NCBI GenBank assembly: GCA_011620135.1
Contig: WOZS01000073.1
Location: 1 to 36,711 of the forward strand
Origin: Gammaproteobacteria bacterium
GTDB lineage: Bacteria > Pseudomonadota > Gammaproteobacteria > WOZS01
DNA length: 36,711 nucleotides
Reading direction: 5' to 3'
Below are positions 1-8,225 of this stretch, in pieces. Below the pieces are notes generated by a model. It searched no databases, was not told the DNA's origin, and worked only from the letters and a program-made list of their open reading frames with translations. A program made the translations under genes and the position numbers. Positions within the stretch are counted from its first letter, which is position 1. Every line of letters begins with the position of its first letter.

Positions 1-332
1 ACCTCGTTGGCGTTCATGTTGCTGCTGGTGCCCGAGCCCGTCTGAAACACATCGATGGGAAACTGGTCGTCGTACTTGCCCTCGGCCACGCCCAGGGCCG
101 CCTGGACGATACCCTGGGCCAGCTCGCCGGGCAACAAGCCGAGGCTTTCGTTGGCGGTAGCCGCCGCGGCCTTGATCAAGCCCAATGCCTGGATGAAGCG
201 GCGCGGCATCGTCCAGCCGCTGACAGGAAAGTTCTCCACGGCCCGTTGGGTCTGTGCCCCCCAGAGCGCTTCCTTGGGCACCCGCAGCTCGCCCATGCTG
301 TCGCGTTCCAAGCGATACGTCACATCGTTCAT
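1..332 (-). CDS. fumC: Class II fumarate hydratase FumC, N-terminal part (runs off window)
   Basis: Cytosolic fumarase of the TCA cycle, interconverting fumarate and L-malate. Only the first ~110 residues are present; the rest lies beyond base 1. The visible protein starts [19 protein letters not shown], continues with the class II hallmark [18 protein letters not shown], and near the window edge has the substrate-site stretch [15 protein letters not shown]. The ATG at 332-330 is preceded by a G-rich Shine-Dalgarno (GGGGG), which supports this start. The gene is divergent from purB with 63 bases between start codons; both proteins belong to the fumarase/aspartase superfamily and PurB releases fumarate, the FumC substrate. 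FumC rather than aspartase or argininosuccinate lyase is favoured by the N-terminal sequence. Confidence 0.93.
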   Translation of the reverse strand, partial: MNDVTYRLERDSMGELRVPKEALWGAQTQRAVENFPVSGWTMPRRFIQALGLIKAAAATANESLGLLPGELAQGIVQAALGVAEGKYDDQFPIDVFQTGSGTSSNMNANE

Positions 333-395
333 CAAGCCCCCATCTATCCAGTGGCAAATGAAATTAGTATAGTCTTTGCCATTGATGGAAAACAC
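333..395. promoter_or_regulatory. Divergent fumC/purB promoter region
   Basis: This 63-base gap between the two start codons is AT-rich around 361-373. It has a -10-like TATAGT at 368-373 on plus (for purB) and TATACT at 371-366 on minus (for fumC). No good -35 hexamer is visible on either strand, so the placement is tentative. Confidence 0.3.
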
Positions 396-1760
396 ATGAC
401 AGCACAACCACCACAGACCATCCTGGCCCTCTCTCCCCTGGATGGCCGCTACGCCCATCTGACTGTCCCGCTGCATGCGCTGTTCAGTGAAGAGGCGCTG
501 TTGTTGCGCCGAGCCATGGTAGAGCTGGCCTGGCTGCGCCATCTGGCCCTGCCGTCGGTAGCCGTCGTGACCCTGGATGACTCAGCCCGCCGCGCGCTGG
601 ACAACCTGCACCTGGATCAGCGTGATGCTGCTGCCATCAAACAACTGGAGCTCCAGACCAGACACGACATCAAGGCCATCGAGCTGCATCTGGGGGCAAT
701 GCTTGGAGATATAGCAGCGCTGCGTCCCCTGATCCCCTTTTTGCACCTTGGCTGCACCTCTGAGGACATCAGCAACGTGGCCTATGCGCTGACCTGGCGC
801 GAGGCCCAGGAGCAATGCCTATGGCCAGAGCTGGATGCTGTGATCGCCACCTTGCGCGCCATGGCCCATCGGGACTGTGAGCTCGCCATGCCGGGCCATA
901 CCCATGGCCAATTGGCCACGCCCACCACGCTGGGCAAGGAATGGGCCAACTTCTGTTTCCGCCTGGAACGGCAAAAGACCCGCTGGCGCAGCCAACCCAT
1001 CCTGGCCAAGTTCAATGGGGCCGTGGGCAACCACAGCGCCCTGCACGCCGCCTTGCCCGACCGGGACTGGCCGGCTGTGACCGCAGCCTTTCTGACCGCG
1101 TTGAATCTGGAACCCAACCCCTACACCACACAGATCGAGCCCCACGACAACCTGGTGGAACACCTGGCCTGCCTGCGCCATACCTGCGCCATTGGGATCA
1201 GCCTGTGTCGCGATGCATGGGGTTATGCCAGCCTGGGCTATCTCGCCGTGGCTCATCGCGGCCAGGAGATCGGTTCATCCACCATGCCCCACAAGGTGAA
1301 CCCCATCGATCTGGAAAATGCCGAGGGCAACTTCGGGCTTGCAGCGGGGTTGTGCGCCCACATGGAAGACAAGCTGCCCATTAGCCGTTACCAGCGCGAT
1401 CTGTCGGACTCGACTGTGTTGCGCAATCTGGGCGTGGTGCTGGGCCACTGGATGGTGGCCTGTCAGCATCTCAATCAGGGGCTGCTGCGCCTGGTGCCCC
1501 GCCCAGCGAACATGCTGGCCGCTTTGCAGCAGCATTGGGAGCTACTGGCCGAAGCTGCTCAGACCCTGTGCCGCACCGCTGGAAAAACCGCTGCCTACGA
1601 GCATTTCCGCCTGGCTTCCCAGGGCCGCTCGCTGAGTGAGGAGGACTATCGGCGCATTGTCCATTCACTGGATCTGCCCCAGGAGATCACCGAGCGCCTC
1701 CTGGAGCTGCGGCCCGAGCGCTATCTCGGTTGCGCCGCCGCCTTGGCTACCCTGGTGTGA
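396..1760 (+). CDS. purB: Adenylosuccinate lyase PurB
   Basis: Splits SAICAR to AICAR and adenylosuccinate to AMP, each time releasing fumarate (de novo purine synthesis and AMP synthesis, cytosol). The predicted length of 454 residues matches the ~456-residue proteobacterial PurB. The N-terminus LSPLDGRY is typical. Superfamily regions are visible: TSED at 121-124, the HTHGQ catalytic-acid region at 168-172, and the signature loop [10 protein letters not shown] at 294-303 with the mobile catalytic serine. The reading frame is open further upstream, but ATG 396 gives the family N-terminus and avoids overlap with fumC. The gene converges on the permease gene downstream with a 19-base gap and no obvious terminator. 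Confidence 0.96.
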   Translation: MTAQPPQTILALSPLDGRYAHLTVPLHALFSEEALLLRRAMVELAWLRHLALPSVAVVTLDDSARRALDNLHLDQRDAAAIKQLELQTRHDIKAIELHLGAMLGDIAALRPLIPFLHLGCTSEDISNVAYALTWREAQEQCLWPELDAVIATLRAMAHRDCELAMPGHTHGQLATPTTLGKEWANFCFRLERQKTRWRSQPILAKFNGAVGNHSALHAALPDRDWPAVTAAFLTALNLEPNPYTTQIEPHDNLVEHLACLRHTCAIGISLCRDAWGYASLGYLAVAHRGQEIGSSTMPHKVNPIDLENAEGNFGLAAGLCAHMEDKLPISRYQRDLSDSTVLRNLGVVLGHWMVACQHLNQGLLRLVPRPANMLAALQQHWELLAEAAQTLCRTAGKTAAYEHFRLASQGRSLSEEDYRRIVHSLDLPQEITERLLELRPERYLGCAAALATLV

Positions 1761-1779
1761 CCCTGCCCGGTCCTGAACA

Positions 1780-2559
1780 TCAGGCAAGCATTCTGATGCC
1801 GATGATCAGCAACATGGCTGCCAAGGTCCTGCGCAACAGCAGCTCCGGCAACCGGGCGCTGAGATGGCTGCCGATGTAGATCCCGGGCAATGATCCCAAC
1901 AACAGGCTGAACAGCAGCTCGAAATTCACAGTGCCCAGGGCCAGATGGCCCAGGCCAGCCACTGCGGTCAAGGGCACGGCATGGACGATGTCTGTGCCCA
2001 CGATGCTCGCCGTGGGCAAGCGTGGATAGAGAAACAGCAGGGCCACCGTCCCCAGCACCCCTGCTCCCACCGAGGAAAGCGTCACCAGGGCACCCACCAC
2101 AACGCCGGTCAGAATCGTTGCTGCATCCAGGTAGCGGTGATGCAGTTCATGGACCGTGCCATCCGGACGCTGCGCCAGTTTCCTGATGCGCTCCTTGAAC
2201 AACAGGGCAAGTGCTGTCAACAGCAAGGCCACGCTCAGCACGGTGGTCACCACGTGCCGCAGATGCTGTTCATCCAGAGCCAAGGAGCGCAAAACCATGA
2301 TGGTGATCACCGCCGCAGGCAGGCTGCCCATAGCCAGCAGCGCAACCACGCGCCACACCACCGTACCATGGCGACCATGCACCCAACTGCCCATGGATTT
2401 GGTCAGCGAGGCATAGAGCAGATCGGTGCCCACCGCGGTGGCCGGCGACACGCCGAACAACAGCACCAGCAAGGGCGTCATCAGCGAGCCGCCACCTACC
2501 CCCGTCACGCCAACGATCAAGCCCACCGCGAAGCCGGACAGTGTAAAAGCGAAGTTCAT
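1780..2559 (-). CDS. TauE/SafE (TSUP) family permease
   Basis: Inner-membrane protein of 259 residues in the TSUP family, whose members export or import sulfite, sulfoacetate or other small organosulfur anions. It shows the internal duplication of the family: the first half has GVTGVGGGSLMTPLL near residue 18 and the second half has the matching VTLSSVGAGVLG near residue 160, each within hydrophobic helices; seven or eight membrane segments can be drawn. A charged loop (around residues 120-145) lies between the halves. The substrate cannot be read from sequence, and no sulfur-metabolism gene lies beside it (metY is 11 kb away). It is preceded by a plausible promoter and converges with purB. 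Confidence 0.85.
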   Translation of the reverse strand: MNFAFTLSGFAVGLIVGVTGVGGGSLMTPLLVLLFGVSPATAVGTDLLYASLTKSMGSWVHGRHGTVVWRVVALLAMGSLPAAVITIMVLRSLALDEQHLRHVVTTVLSVALLLTALALLFKERIRKLAQRPDGTVHELHHRYLDAATILTGVVVGALVTLSSVGAGVLGTVALLFLYPRLPTASIVGTDIVHAVPLTAVAGLGHLALGTVNFELLFSLLLGSLPGIYIGSHLSARLPELLLRRTLAAMLLIIGIRMLA

Positions 2560-2620
2560 GCGCTACCCCTTTCTGAGCTGTCCGGCCCACCCAGACCATC
2601 CATATTTAATATGATTTGAC

Positions 2621-2650
2621 ATTATAAAAAATTCATTACCTTAATCTTAA
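2621..2650 (-). promoter_or_regulatory. Promoter for the TSUP permease
   Basis: Read on minus: -35-like TTAAGA (2650-2645), an 18-base spacer, then a consensus -10 TATAAT (2626-2621). Transcription would begin near 2614, giving a leader of about 55 bases before the ATG at 2559. The surrounding ~60 bases are the most AT-rich in this part of the window. Confidence 0.5.
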
Positions 2651-2817
2651 AATCCTAATCTGTTCTTGCGCTCACTGTCAATCAAGGGGTTCTTGCTCCG
2701 CAACTGCTCCACGGACCTGCTTTCAGTGCCCCCCATGAAGCCAGGTGCCGTGCTGCCGGGGACAGCAAACCTGGGGCAGAAATACTGTAGATAGGGCCGG
2801 ATGGTGCGGCGCGGCAT
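2647..2817 (-). CDS. Possible small ORF, 56 aa, unknown
   Basis: An open frame of 56 codons starts MPRRTIRPYLQYFCPRF and ends SERKNRLGF before TAA. It is basic with no membrane segment. It has a protein-like residue mix, but there is no Shine-Dalgarno at a workable distance (an AGGAGG lies 17 bases upstream, too far). It fills part of the 580-base gap upstream of the permease and could equally be a gene remnant or chance. I do not recognise it. Confidence 0.2.
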   Translation of the reverse strand: MPRRTIRPYLQYFCPRFAVPGSTAPGFMGGTESRSVEQLRSKNPLIDSERKNRLGF

Positions 2818-2831
2818 ACCGGCACTGATCC

Positions 2832-2993
2832 ATGCCTCCTAAGATCAATCACCACCAGCTACGCCAGATCTGTGATGGTGTGGACTTTTTCAGAAACCAT
2901 CCGCAATACTGGCGGAAGGCCATGGCAATGATAAAGATATTGCATCGCCTGGAGTGGTTGTCACCAGTGATGTCCCCATGGGGATTCAGATGA
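2832..2993 (+). CDS. Possible small ORF, 53 aa, unknown
   Basis: An ATG-started frame of 53 codons, with LRQICDGVDFFRNHPQYWRK in the first half and a hydrophobic/basic AMIKILHRLEWLS in the second. No clear Shine-Dalgarno precedes it. It is divergent from the small ORF at 2647-2817 with 14 bases between the ATGs. It could be a small protein, a degenerate fragment or chance; nothing in it identifies a family. The rest of the 2560-3139 gap holds only promoter-like sequence. Confidence 0.18.
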   Translation: MPPKINHHQLRQICDGVDFFRNHPQYWRKAMAMIKILHRLEWLSPVMSPWGFR

Positions 2994-3060
2994 TCACATG
3001 ATGGTTCATGGTTATGTTATAAAACTAAGGATGTGATTCAGATAGCCACGCCTCGATGCC

Positions 3061-3089
3061 TTGATAAGCCCCATGGTTGGGGCTATGTT
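3061..3089 (+). promoter_or_regulatory. Promoter with a palindrome filling its spacer
   Basis: TTGATA (3061-3066) and TATGTT (3084-3089) are 17 bases apart, and the spacer is a dyad: AGCCCCA (3067-3073), TGGT, TGGGGCT (3078-3084). This lies 50 bases upstream of the hydrolase start at 3140. A spacer dyad resembles the layout used by MerR-type activators, though those usually have 19-20 base spacers. A second possible start is the extended -10 TGTTATAAA at 3015-3023. Confidence 0.4.
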
Positions 3090-3139
3090 TCTATAGATAT
3101 GAATGATTAGTGCCTTCTCTTGGGCATGCAGGAGCTATC

Positions 3140-4117
3140 ATGCGCTTCATCGTCATTGTGCTTCTTGTCCTGGCCGCTGTGGCGGGCCTGATGGTCTTTT
3201 CACGCAAAAAACTTTTGCAAATAAAGCGTCCCGGTGTACATCGTGAGGATTTTCCCGGCACCATCTACGAGGTGGGCCAAGGCCTGGTGGGTCATCGGGC
3301 CGCCCAGGGCACCCCCCGGGCCGTGGTGGTGGCCATCCATGGTTTCATGGAAGACTGGCGTTATTTTTCCAATCTATACGCAAGCCCGGATCTGGAACTG
3401 GCCCTGGTCAACAACAGCCTGTATCACTGTCCCGATCAGCTCAAGCCCAGGGAAAAAGCCACTTGGCCCCAGCCCAACCCTTTTGCACCAGGCACCATTG
3501 CCCATGATACCCATAACCTCTGTGAGGCGCTGGCTCATTTTGGCCAGCCAGGCATCACCCGCGTCCACGGACATTCCCGTGGAGGGGCCGTGGTCCTGGA
3601 AGCTGCCTTGCAACGGCCCGAGCTCTTTGCCCATGTCGATGTGGTCCTGGAAGCCCCCCTGCTGCCCGGCGCCCAGCCGCATCCCTCGGTGCGGTTTGTT
3701 TTTTCCCCTGCAGGCATGTATTTCATTCCCTTTGTTTATGGGCTGCTGAGTCTTTTGCCCACAGGACGGCTCATGGCACGCATGAACCCCCCCATTCACG
3801 AACGCAAGATCCGCTATCTTGACACGGTTTCTTCCAACCCATGCACATGGCAGGCTGTGGATGTCAACGTGCGGGACATGGTGCAATGGCGCCAGGAACG
3901 GCATCCCTCTCAACTAGCCGCCCTGCCACGCGGTACGGTATTGCTGGGTGAAAAGGACATGATCCTTGACAACCAAAGCCTCAAGGCGGCTTTGGAACAG
4001 GCCAAGCATCTGGCGGTTGTGCAACCAGCCAACACCAGTCATTTCGTGACGCTAGACCGCCCGGAGGTGCTCCCGCAGCCCGGCCAGCAGGACCCTACCA
4101 CAGCCATCCCATCCTGA
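3140..4117 (+). CDS. Membrane-anchored alpha/beta hydrolase
   Basis: A 325-residue serine hydrolase (esterase/lipase-like) with an N-terminal hydrophobic segment (residues 2-20, IVIVLLVLAAVAGLMVF) that probably anchors it to the inner membrane. The fold is marked by the oxyanion motif HGFM (67-70), the nucleophile elbow GHSRGG (144-149, Ser146), an acid at Asp273 in GEKD, and His301 in SHFVTL, a complete catalytic triad. The frame is open from 3110, but ATG 3140 follows AGGAG at a good distance and places the anchor at the N-terminus. It is followed 96 bases later by an SDR dehydrogenase and then a TetR regulator, so the three may form one unit handling a hydrophobic ester or alcohol. The substrate is unknown. 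Confidence 0.85.
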   Translation: MRFIVIVLLVLAAVAGLMVFSRKKLLQIKRPGVHREDFPGTIYEVGQGLVGHRAAQGTPRAVVVAIHGFMEDWRYFSNLYASPDLELALVNNSLYHCPDQLKPREKATWPQPNPFAPGTIAHDTHNLCEALAHFGQPGITRVHGHSRGGAVVLEAALQRPELFAHVDVVLEAPLLPGAQPHPSVRFVFSPAGMYFIPFVYGLLSLLPTGRLMARMNPPIHERKIRYLDTVSSNPCTWQAVDVNVRDMVQWRQERHPSQLAALPRGTVLLGEKDMILDNQSLKAALEQAKHLAVVQPANTSHFVTLDRPEVLPQPGQQDPTTAIPS

Positions 4118-4213
4118 AACTTTATCGGTAAACCTTGCACAGCAAGGGATATCACTCATCGCCAGGGCAAAGCCGGTGGCCAAGCGGAGAAATGATCCAT
4201 GAGGTGGCAATAG

Positions 4214-5098
4214 ATGAAAAATACTTTTTTCCAAAAAAATATTGTGGTCACAGGGGGGGGCAGCGGTCTGGGGCGTGCCTTCGCGCTGGAAGGGGCCCGG
4301 CGCGGCGCTCGGGCAGTGCTGATTGCTGACCTGGACGAGGGGCGCTCCATGGGCGTGGTCAAGGAGCTGGAGGCTCACGGGACACAGGGTTTTTTTCAAC
4401 GCTGCGATGTCACAGACCCGGATGCCGTTGATGCGCTGGGGCAACGGGCTCGCGAACTCCTGGGCAGGATCGATTATGCCTTCAACAATGCCGGCGTGGC
4501 CGCCGGGGGGCCCTTTCTGGAGACACCCATGGCAGACTGGCATTGGCTGCTGGGCCCCAACCTGTTTGGCATCATCCATGGCTGCCGCACCTTCGGGACC
4601 ATCATGAAAGAACAGGGCAGTGGCCATCTGGTCAATACCGCCTCCCTGGCCGCCTATGGATGCCTCCCCGAGATGAGCCTGTACAATGTCTCCAAGGCGG
4701 GGACCCTGATGTTGTCTGAAACCCTGAGGGCGGAGCTGCGCCCCCTGGGCATCAATGTCTCGGTGATCTGCCCCGCCTTCGTCAAGACCAATCTCGCCGA
4801 ACGATCCCGAACGCCACGACCCGAGTACCAGCGTCTGGCGCACCTCATGCTGGACGGCAGCAAGGTCATGCCGGAGCGTATCGCGCGCAGCGTCTTCAAC
4901 CAGGTGGCACATAATAAGCTCTATATCTTCCCTACCTGGGATGCCCGCCTCATGGCGACGCTGCGCCGCCTCGCCCCAGGTCTGATGATCTGGGGCATTG
5001 GTCGCTTGTGGCCACGAATCGAGCGCTTCATGATGGCCCGGGCCGCAAAGCTCGAGTCCGACCACAAGAATACCGGTAGCCCACCAGGGCCTTCCTGA
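4214..5098 (+). CDS. Short-chain dehydrogenase/reductase (SDR)
   Basis: A 294-residue classical SDR oxidoreductase using NAD(P)(H). The Rossmann motif TGGGSGLG is at 13-20, NNAG at 91-94, and the catalytic tetrad is Asn116, Ser144, Tyr157 and Lys161 (YNVSK). An acidic residue at the end of the second strand (IADLD, about 38-41) hints at NAD preference. The C-terminal ~60 residues are basic and hydrophobic (LMATLRRLAPGLMIW), suggesting membrane association, as in SDRs acting on lipids or long-chain alcohols. The start has GAGG eight or nine bases upstream. The glycine motif is encoded across a run of eight G, a possible slippage site. It lies between an alpha/beta hydrolase and a TetR gene. 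Confidence 0.9.
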   Translation: MKNTFFQKNIVVTGGGSGLGRAFALEGARRGARAVLIADLDEGRSMGVVKELEAHGTQGFFQRCDVTDPDAVDALGQRARELLGRIDYAFNNAGVAAGGPFLETPMADWHWLLGPNLFGIIHGCRTFGTIMKEQGSGHLVNTASLAAYGCLPEMSLYNVSKAGTLMLSETLRAELRPLGINVSVICPAFVKTNLAERSRTPRPEYQRLAHLMLDGSKVMPERIARSVFNQVAHNKLYIFPTWDARLMATLRRLAPGLMIWGIGRLWPRIERFMMARAAKLESDHKNTGSPPGPS

Positions 5099-5107
5099 TG
5101 CTATACT

Positions 5108-5127
5108 GGGGGCTGCCTTACGCCCCC
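5108..5127 (+). repeat. Hairpin between SDR and TetR genes
   Basis: GGGGGC (5108-5113) and GCCCCC (5122-5127) can form a 6-bp stem with an 8-base loop in the 55-base gap. No T-run follows, so it is more likely an mRNA processing or attenuation hairpin, or an operator, than a terminator. Confidence 0.3.
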
Positions 5128-5153
5128 ATGGATCACACAAACAAACCAAACGC

Positions 5154-5837
5154 ATGGACTTACACAACTTGCACAGATTGAGCCGGCGGCGCTACCGGGG
5201 CCAAACCATGGACACCCTGCGCCAGGAGCGCCGCGAACGGCTCTTGCAGGCCGCCTTGCGGCTGTTCGGCACCAGTGGTTATGGTGCCACCTCCATCGAG
5301 GCGTTGTGTGCAGCGGCCCGGGTTGCCCCGCGCCACTTCTATGAGCATTTCCACAATCGCGAGGCTGTTCTCCAGGTTCTCTACCAGCATATAGCCGATG
5401 AGGGCAAGCAGGTCATCCAGCACGCGCTGGATAGACCCGGCGACAAACAGGAGCGCGCCATGGATGCGGTGCTGGCCTTTGCCCAATTCTACACGGAAGA
5501 CTCCCGGAGAGCCCGGATCGGCAGCCTCGAGGTGGTGGGAGTCAGCGTGGAAACCGAGGCCTTGCGACGGCAGGTCACCCATGAGTTTGCCACCATCATC
5601 GCTGACCACGCCATCGGGCTGGTGACCGGCGCAGCCTTGGAAAAGCGCCATTATCTGCTTGTGGGCATCAGCCTGGTTGGCGCCATCAATGAATTGGTGG
5701 TGGAATGGTTGGCTGGCACCTCCAGCATGACCGCAGACGATGTGGTCAATCATATTACCACCCTGTTCAGGCTGGTCCTGCTGGGAGCTGAACGGTTGCA
5801 TACCGCAGGCCAATTAACCCAATTAACCACATTCTGA
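5154..5837 (+). CDS. TetR/AcrR family transcriptional regulator
   Basis: A 227-residue one-component regulator. The N-terminal helix-turn-helix domain spans about residues 25-75, with RRERLLQAALRLFGTSGYGATS followed by recognition helix residues VAPRHFYEHF. The rest is an all-helical ligand-binding domain. The start is uncertain: ATG 5154 has no clear Shine-Dalgarno, and ATG 5208 would remove 18 residues. I keep 5154 because the RRYRG stretch just before the HTH is common in related TetR proteins. It is co-directional with the hydrolase and SDR genes, so it probably controls that cluster in response to a lipophilic effector. No TetR-like palindrome is obvious close to 3140 apart from the 3067-3084 dyad. 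Confidence 0.88.
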   Translation: MDLHNLHRLSRRRYRGQTMDTLRQERRERLLQAALRLFGTSGYGATSIEALCAAARVAPRHFYEHFHNREAVLQVLYQHIADEGKQVIQHALDRPGDKQERAMDAVLAFAQFYTEDSRRARIGSLEVVGVSVETEALRRQVTHEFATIIADHAIGLVTGAALEKRHYLLVGISLVGAINELVVEWLAGTSSMTADDVVNHITTLFRLVLLGAERLHTAGQLTQLTTF

Positions 5838-5951
5838 GCCGCAGCCGCGCTCTTCCCTGACCCCATCTGACAACGTCCAGACAAACTCCACCTGCCAGAT
5901 CCTGCAACCCTTTTCACACCCACACCACCTGCTGGCGTCGGCTCCAAAAAG

Positions 5952-5979
5952 TTGACAGTCTTCTTTCCTTTTCTATAAC
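5952..5979 (+). promoter_or_regulatory. Sigma-70-type promoter for lipoprotein/SBP pair
   Basis: Perfect -35 TTGACA (5952-5957), a 16-base pyrimidine-rich spacer and -10 TATAAC (5974-5979). Transcription from about 5986 would give a leader of ~100 bases before the lipoprotein start. The remainder of the 5838-6085 gap shows no gene. Confidence 0.65.
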
Positions 5980-6085
5980 TCATCCTAAGGGGCTTCAGGC
6001 GCACCTTGCCCAGACCAGGGTTGCGCTGCCAAGGTCCCGTGGGTCTGTGAGGAGTTGCATTGTGAGCAGCATGAAGAGGGGCAGC

Positions 6086-7111
6086 ATGAAGAGAAATATA
6101 AGAATGAATAGCCTATGGTTGCCGCTGCTCACATGTTGCCTGCTGGCTACGGGATGCAGCCACTTCATCCAGCGCACCACGGGCAATGTCCTGGCTGATC
6201 ATGTGGTGAAAAACGGCATCCCTTCTCTCATGGGAAGCAACATAGACACACTCGCCTATGCCACCAGTGAAGCCGATGCCGCCCTGTTCGAAACCTTCAC
6301 CGCCGTGGGCTCCCGCACCGAGAAGGTGAGCGTGGCCATGTACTTGCTGGCTGGATTTTACTGGGCCAACCAAGCCTACGAACATGAACGCCATTATCTT
6401 CGCGCCATGTATACGGGCAATGCCGCAGAGGCCCAGGACGAGCGCATTGCCGAGCGCAACGCCTGGAAGGAAGCCGCGCTGCGCTGGGTATTGTCTTACG
6501 AGTATATGCAGCGTGGCTTTGGCAAGATCGGCGAGACCTGCCCCAGGCTGCGTACCGAGAGCGACCAGTTGCTCTTCCTGTTCGGTCTCCTCGGCGGCGT
6601 GGAATCCCTCATTGCCTCGGTATCCTCCATGCACCAAGTCACTGTGCCCATGGATGCCGCCGTCAAATCCGCCCAGGCTGCCAACTGCCTGGACAATGAC
6701 AAGTGGTGGGGGTTGCCGCAAGCCATCCAGGGGGCCATCTGGACGACGGTCCCCGGTTCAGCGCCCAAGGGAGGTGATGGCTGGCAAGCCATGGCCCAAA
6801 GCATCGAGATCGGCAACCGGTCTGGCATGCATCTCGGCTATGTCCTGCAGGCCACCATGGCTGACAACGCCAACAAAACCGAACTGGTCCGGTCCAGCCT
6901 CAATGGTTTCGTGGACGCCAGGCGCCAACATCCTGTCCCTGAGAACCTGCGCCTCATGGACAGCATCAGTGCAGGCATGATTCAGATCATTTCTGATCGC
7001 ATATGGCTGCAGGCCACCGGTCACAGGACCCCCGTGGGAGGGCTGGGCTCCTTCCCAGAAACAGGCGAGGAACCCAGGATTGATCCCAGCCTGGAACAGC
7101 TGGTCCCCTGA
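6086..7111 (+). CDS. TatT-like lipoprotein (TRAP-associated TPR family)
   Basis: A secreted lipoprotein of about 341 residues. The signal peptide runs to a lipobox LATGC with the lipidated Cys24. The mature part is almost wholly helical, with paired helices (YLLAGFYWANQAYEHERHYL; AERNAWKEAALRWVLSYEYM) like the TPR fold of TatT, the periplasmic lipoprotein described beside TRAP transporter subunits (for example Tp0956 of Treponema). Three starts are possible: GTG 6062 with AGGAG seven bases upstream, ATG 6071, and ATG 6086 with AGAGG; 6086 gives the most normal signal peptide. It lies 47 bases upstream of a periplasmic binding protein, with which it should be co-transcribed. TatT assignment is by fold-level resemblance, so moderate. 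Confidence 0.65.
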   Translation: MKRNIRMNSLWLPLLTCCLLATGCSHFIQRTTGNVLADHVVKNGIPSLMGSNIDTLAYATSEADAALFETFTAVGSRTEKVSVAMYLLAGFYWANQAYEHERHYLRAMYTGNAAEAQDERIAERNAWKEAALRWVLSYEYMQRGFGKIGETCPRLRTESDQLLFLFGLLGGVESLIASVSSMHQVTVPMDAAVKSAQAANCLDNDKWWGLPQAIQGAIWTTVPGSAPKGGDGWQAMAQSIEIGNRSGMHLGYVLQATMADNANKTELVRSSLNGFVDARRQHPVPENLRLMDSISAGMIQIISDRIWLQATGHRTPVGGLGSFPETGEEPRIDPSLEQLVP

Positions 7112-7158
7112 GCGCTGTAATGCACTCAACACATACACAAAACCAAGAGGAGAAGGTG

Positions 7159-8184
7159 ATGGCAAAAAGAATGCGGACAGTCTGCCTCGCTGCAGCGTTG
7201 GGTGTGTTCTGGCTTGCTCTCCCACTGCAAGCCACGGCCCAAAAGGGTCAACTGGTGAATCGCACCCTGTGCCTGTTCGATTTCATGGGGGCCAACGGGG
7301 ACTCCTATGCAATGGGCAAGGACCTCGCTGCAGCAGCCCTGGGCTGGGGGGTACACCTCAATCTCCGGGCCTATACCGATGAAGGCGTTGCTTTCGAGGA
7401 CTTCAAGGCTCACAAGTGCGATGCAGCCGGGCTCACGGGGATCAGGGTCCGGTTACTGCACAAGTTTGCAGGCTCGCTGCTGATGATGGGCGCCCTGCCC
7501 TCCTATGCGGAGGCCAAGACAGCAGCAATGGCCATCCTGCAACCCAAGGCAGCGCCCCTGATGACAGAAGGTCCCTATGAGGTCATGTCGGTGATGCCAT
7601 TCGGTGCTGTGTACATTTTTGCCCGCGACAGGTCCTGGAACAGCCTCAAGGATGTCGCCGGCAAGAGACTGGCGGTGATTGGCTGGGACAGGCAAGCCAC
7701 GGCCATGGCCGAGTTCGTTGGCGTGTCCCTCGTTGCTGCTGACTTCACCAATTTTGTCACCATGTTCAACAATGGCAGCGTGGATGCCATCTACGGCCCA
7801 GCCTTGATCTACGATGCCCTGGAGGCTTACAAGGGCATCGGAACCACGGGGGGCGTGGCTGATTATCCAATCGCCCAGGGTTTTTTCGAAGTGATCGCTT
7901 ACAAGGACCGCTTCCCGGAGGGCTTTGGGCAAAAGGCTCGCAATTGGAGCATGGGGCAGTTGGATCGCGTCTTCAACATGGTCAAGGAGATGGACAAGAC
8001 CATCCCGGAAGACAAATGGATCCGCGTCCCGGAGAAGGACCGCGACAACTACCAGGAATTGTTCCGCAAGGTGCGCCTGCAGTTGCGCGGCGATGTGTAT
8101 GACCCGCGCATGATGACGCTGCTGCGGCGCATCCGCTGCCAGTACCGCCCAGACAAGGCGGAATGCCGGGAGCAAACCGAATAA
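7159..8184 (+). CDS. Periplasmic solute-binding protein (TRAP/DctP-like)
   Basis: A predicted secreted protein of 341 residues with a Sec signal peptide (MAKRMRTVCLAAALGVFWLA, cleavage near QATA-QK, residue 27). The mature part looks like a two-lobed binding protein: an early strand RTLCLFDFMGANGDSY, a mid-chain SLKDVAGKRLAVIGWD as seen where binding proteins cross between lobes, then VTMFNNGSVDAIYGPALIY, similar to DctP-type proteins. ATG 7159 follows AGGAG six bases upstream; an in-frame ATG at 7120 lacks one. It pairs with the TatT-like lipoprotein, but no DctQ/DctM membrane subunits are in the window. A strong terminator follows. The ligand is unknown. Confidence 0.75.
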   Translation: MAKRMRTVCLAAALGVFWLALPLQATAQKGQLVNRTLCLFDFMGANGDSYAMGKDLAAAALGWGVHLNLRAYTDEGVAFEDFKAHKCDAAGLTGIRVRLLHKFAGSLLMMGALPSYAEAKTAAMAILQPKAAPLMTEGPYEVMSVMPFGAVYIFARDRSWNSLKDVAGKRLAVIGWDRQATAMAEFVGVSLVAADFTNFVTMFNNGSVDAIYGPALIYDALEAYKGIGTTGGVADYPIAQGFFEVIAYKDRFPEGFGQKARNWSMGQLDRVFNMVKEMDKTIPEDKWIRVPEKDRDNYQELFRKVRLQLRGDVYDPRMMTLLRRIRCQYRPDKAECREQTE

Positions 8185-8225
8185 TACCGAATAATCGATC
8201 ATCGCCAGGGCCGCGCTGGTCCATG

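Noticed and set aside
4052-5167. Minus-strand frame of 371 codons opposite the SDR gene
   Set aside because: Antisense shadow of a gene with a complete SDR active site.
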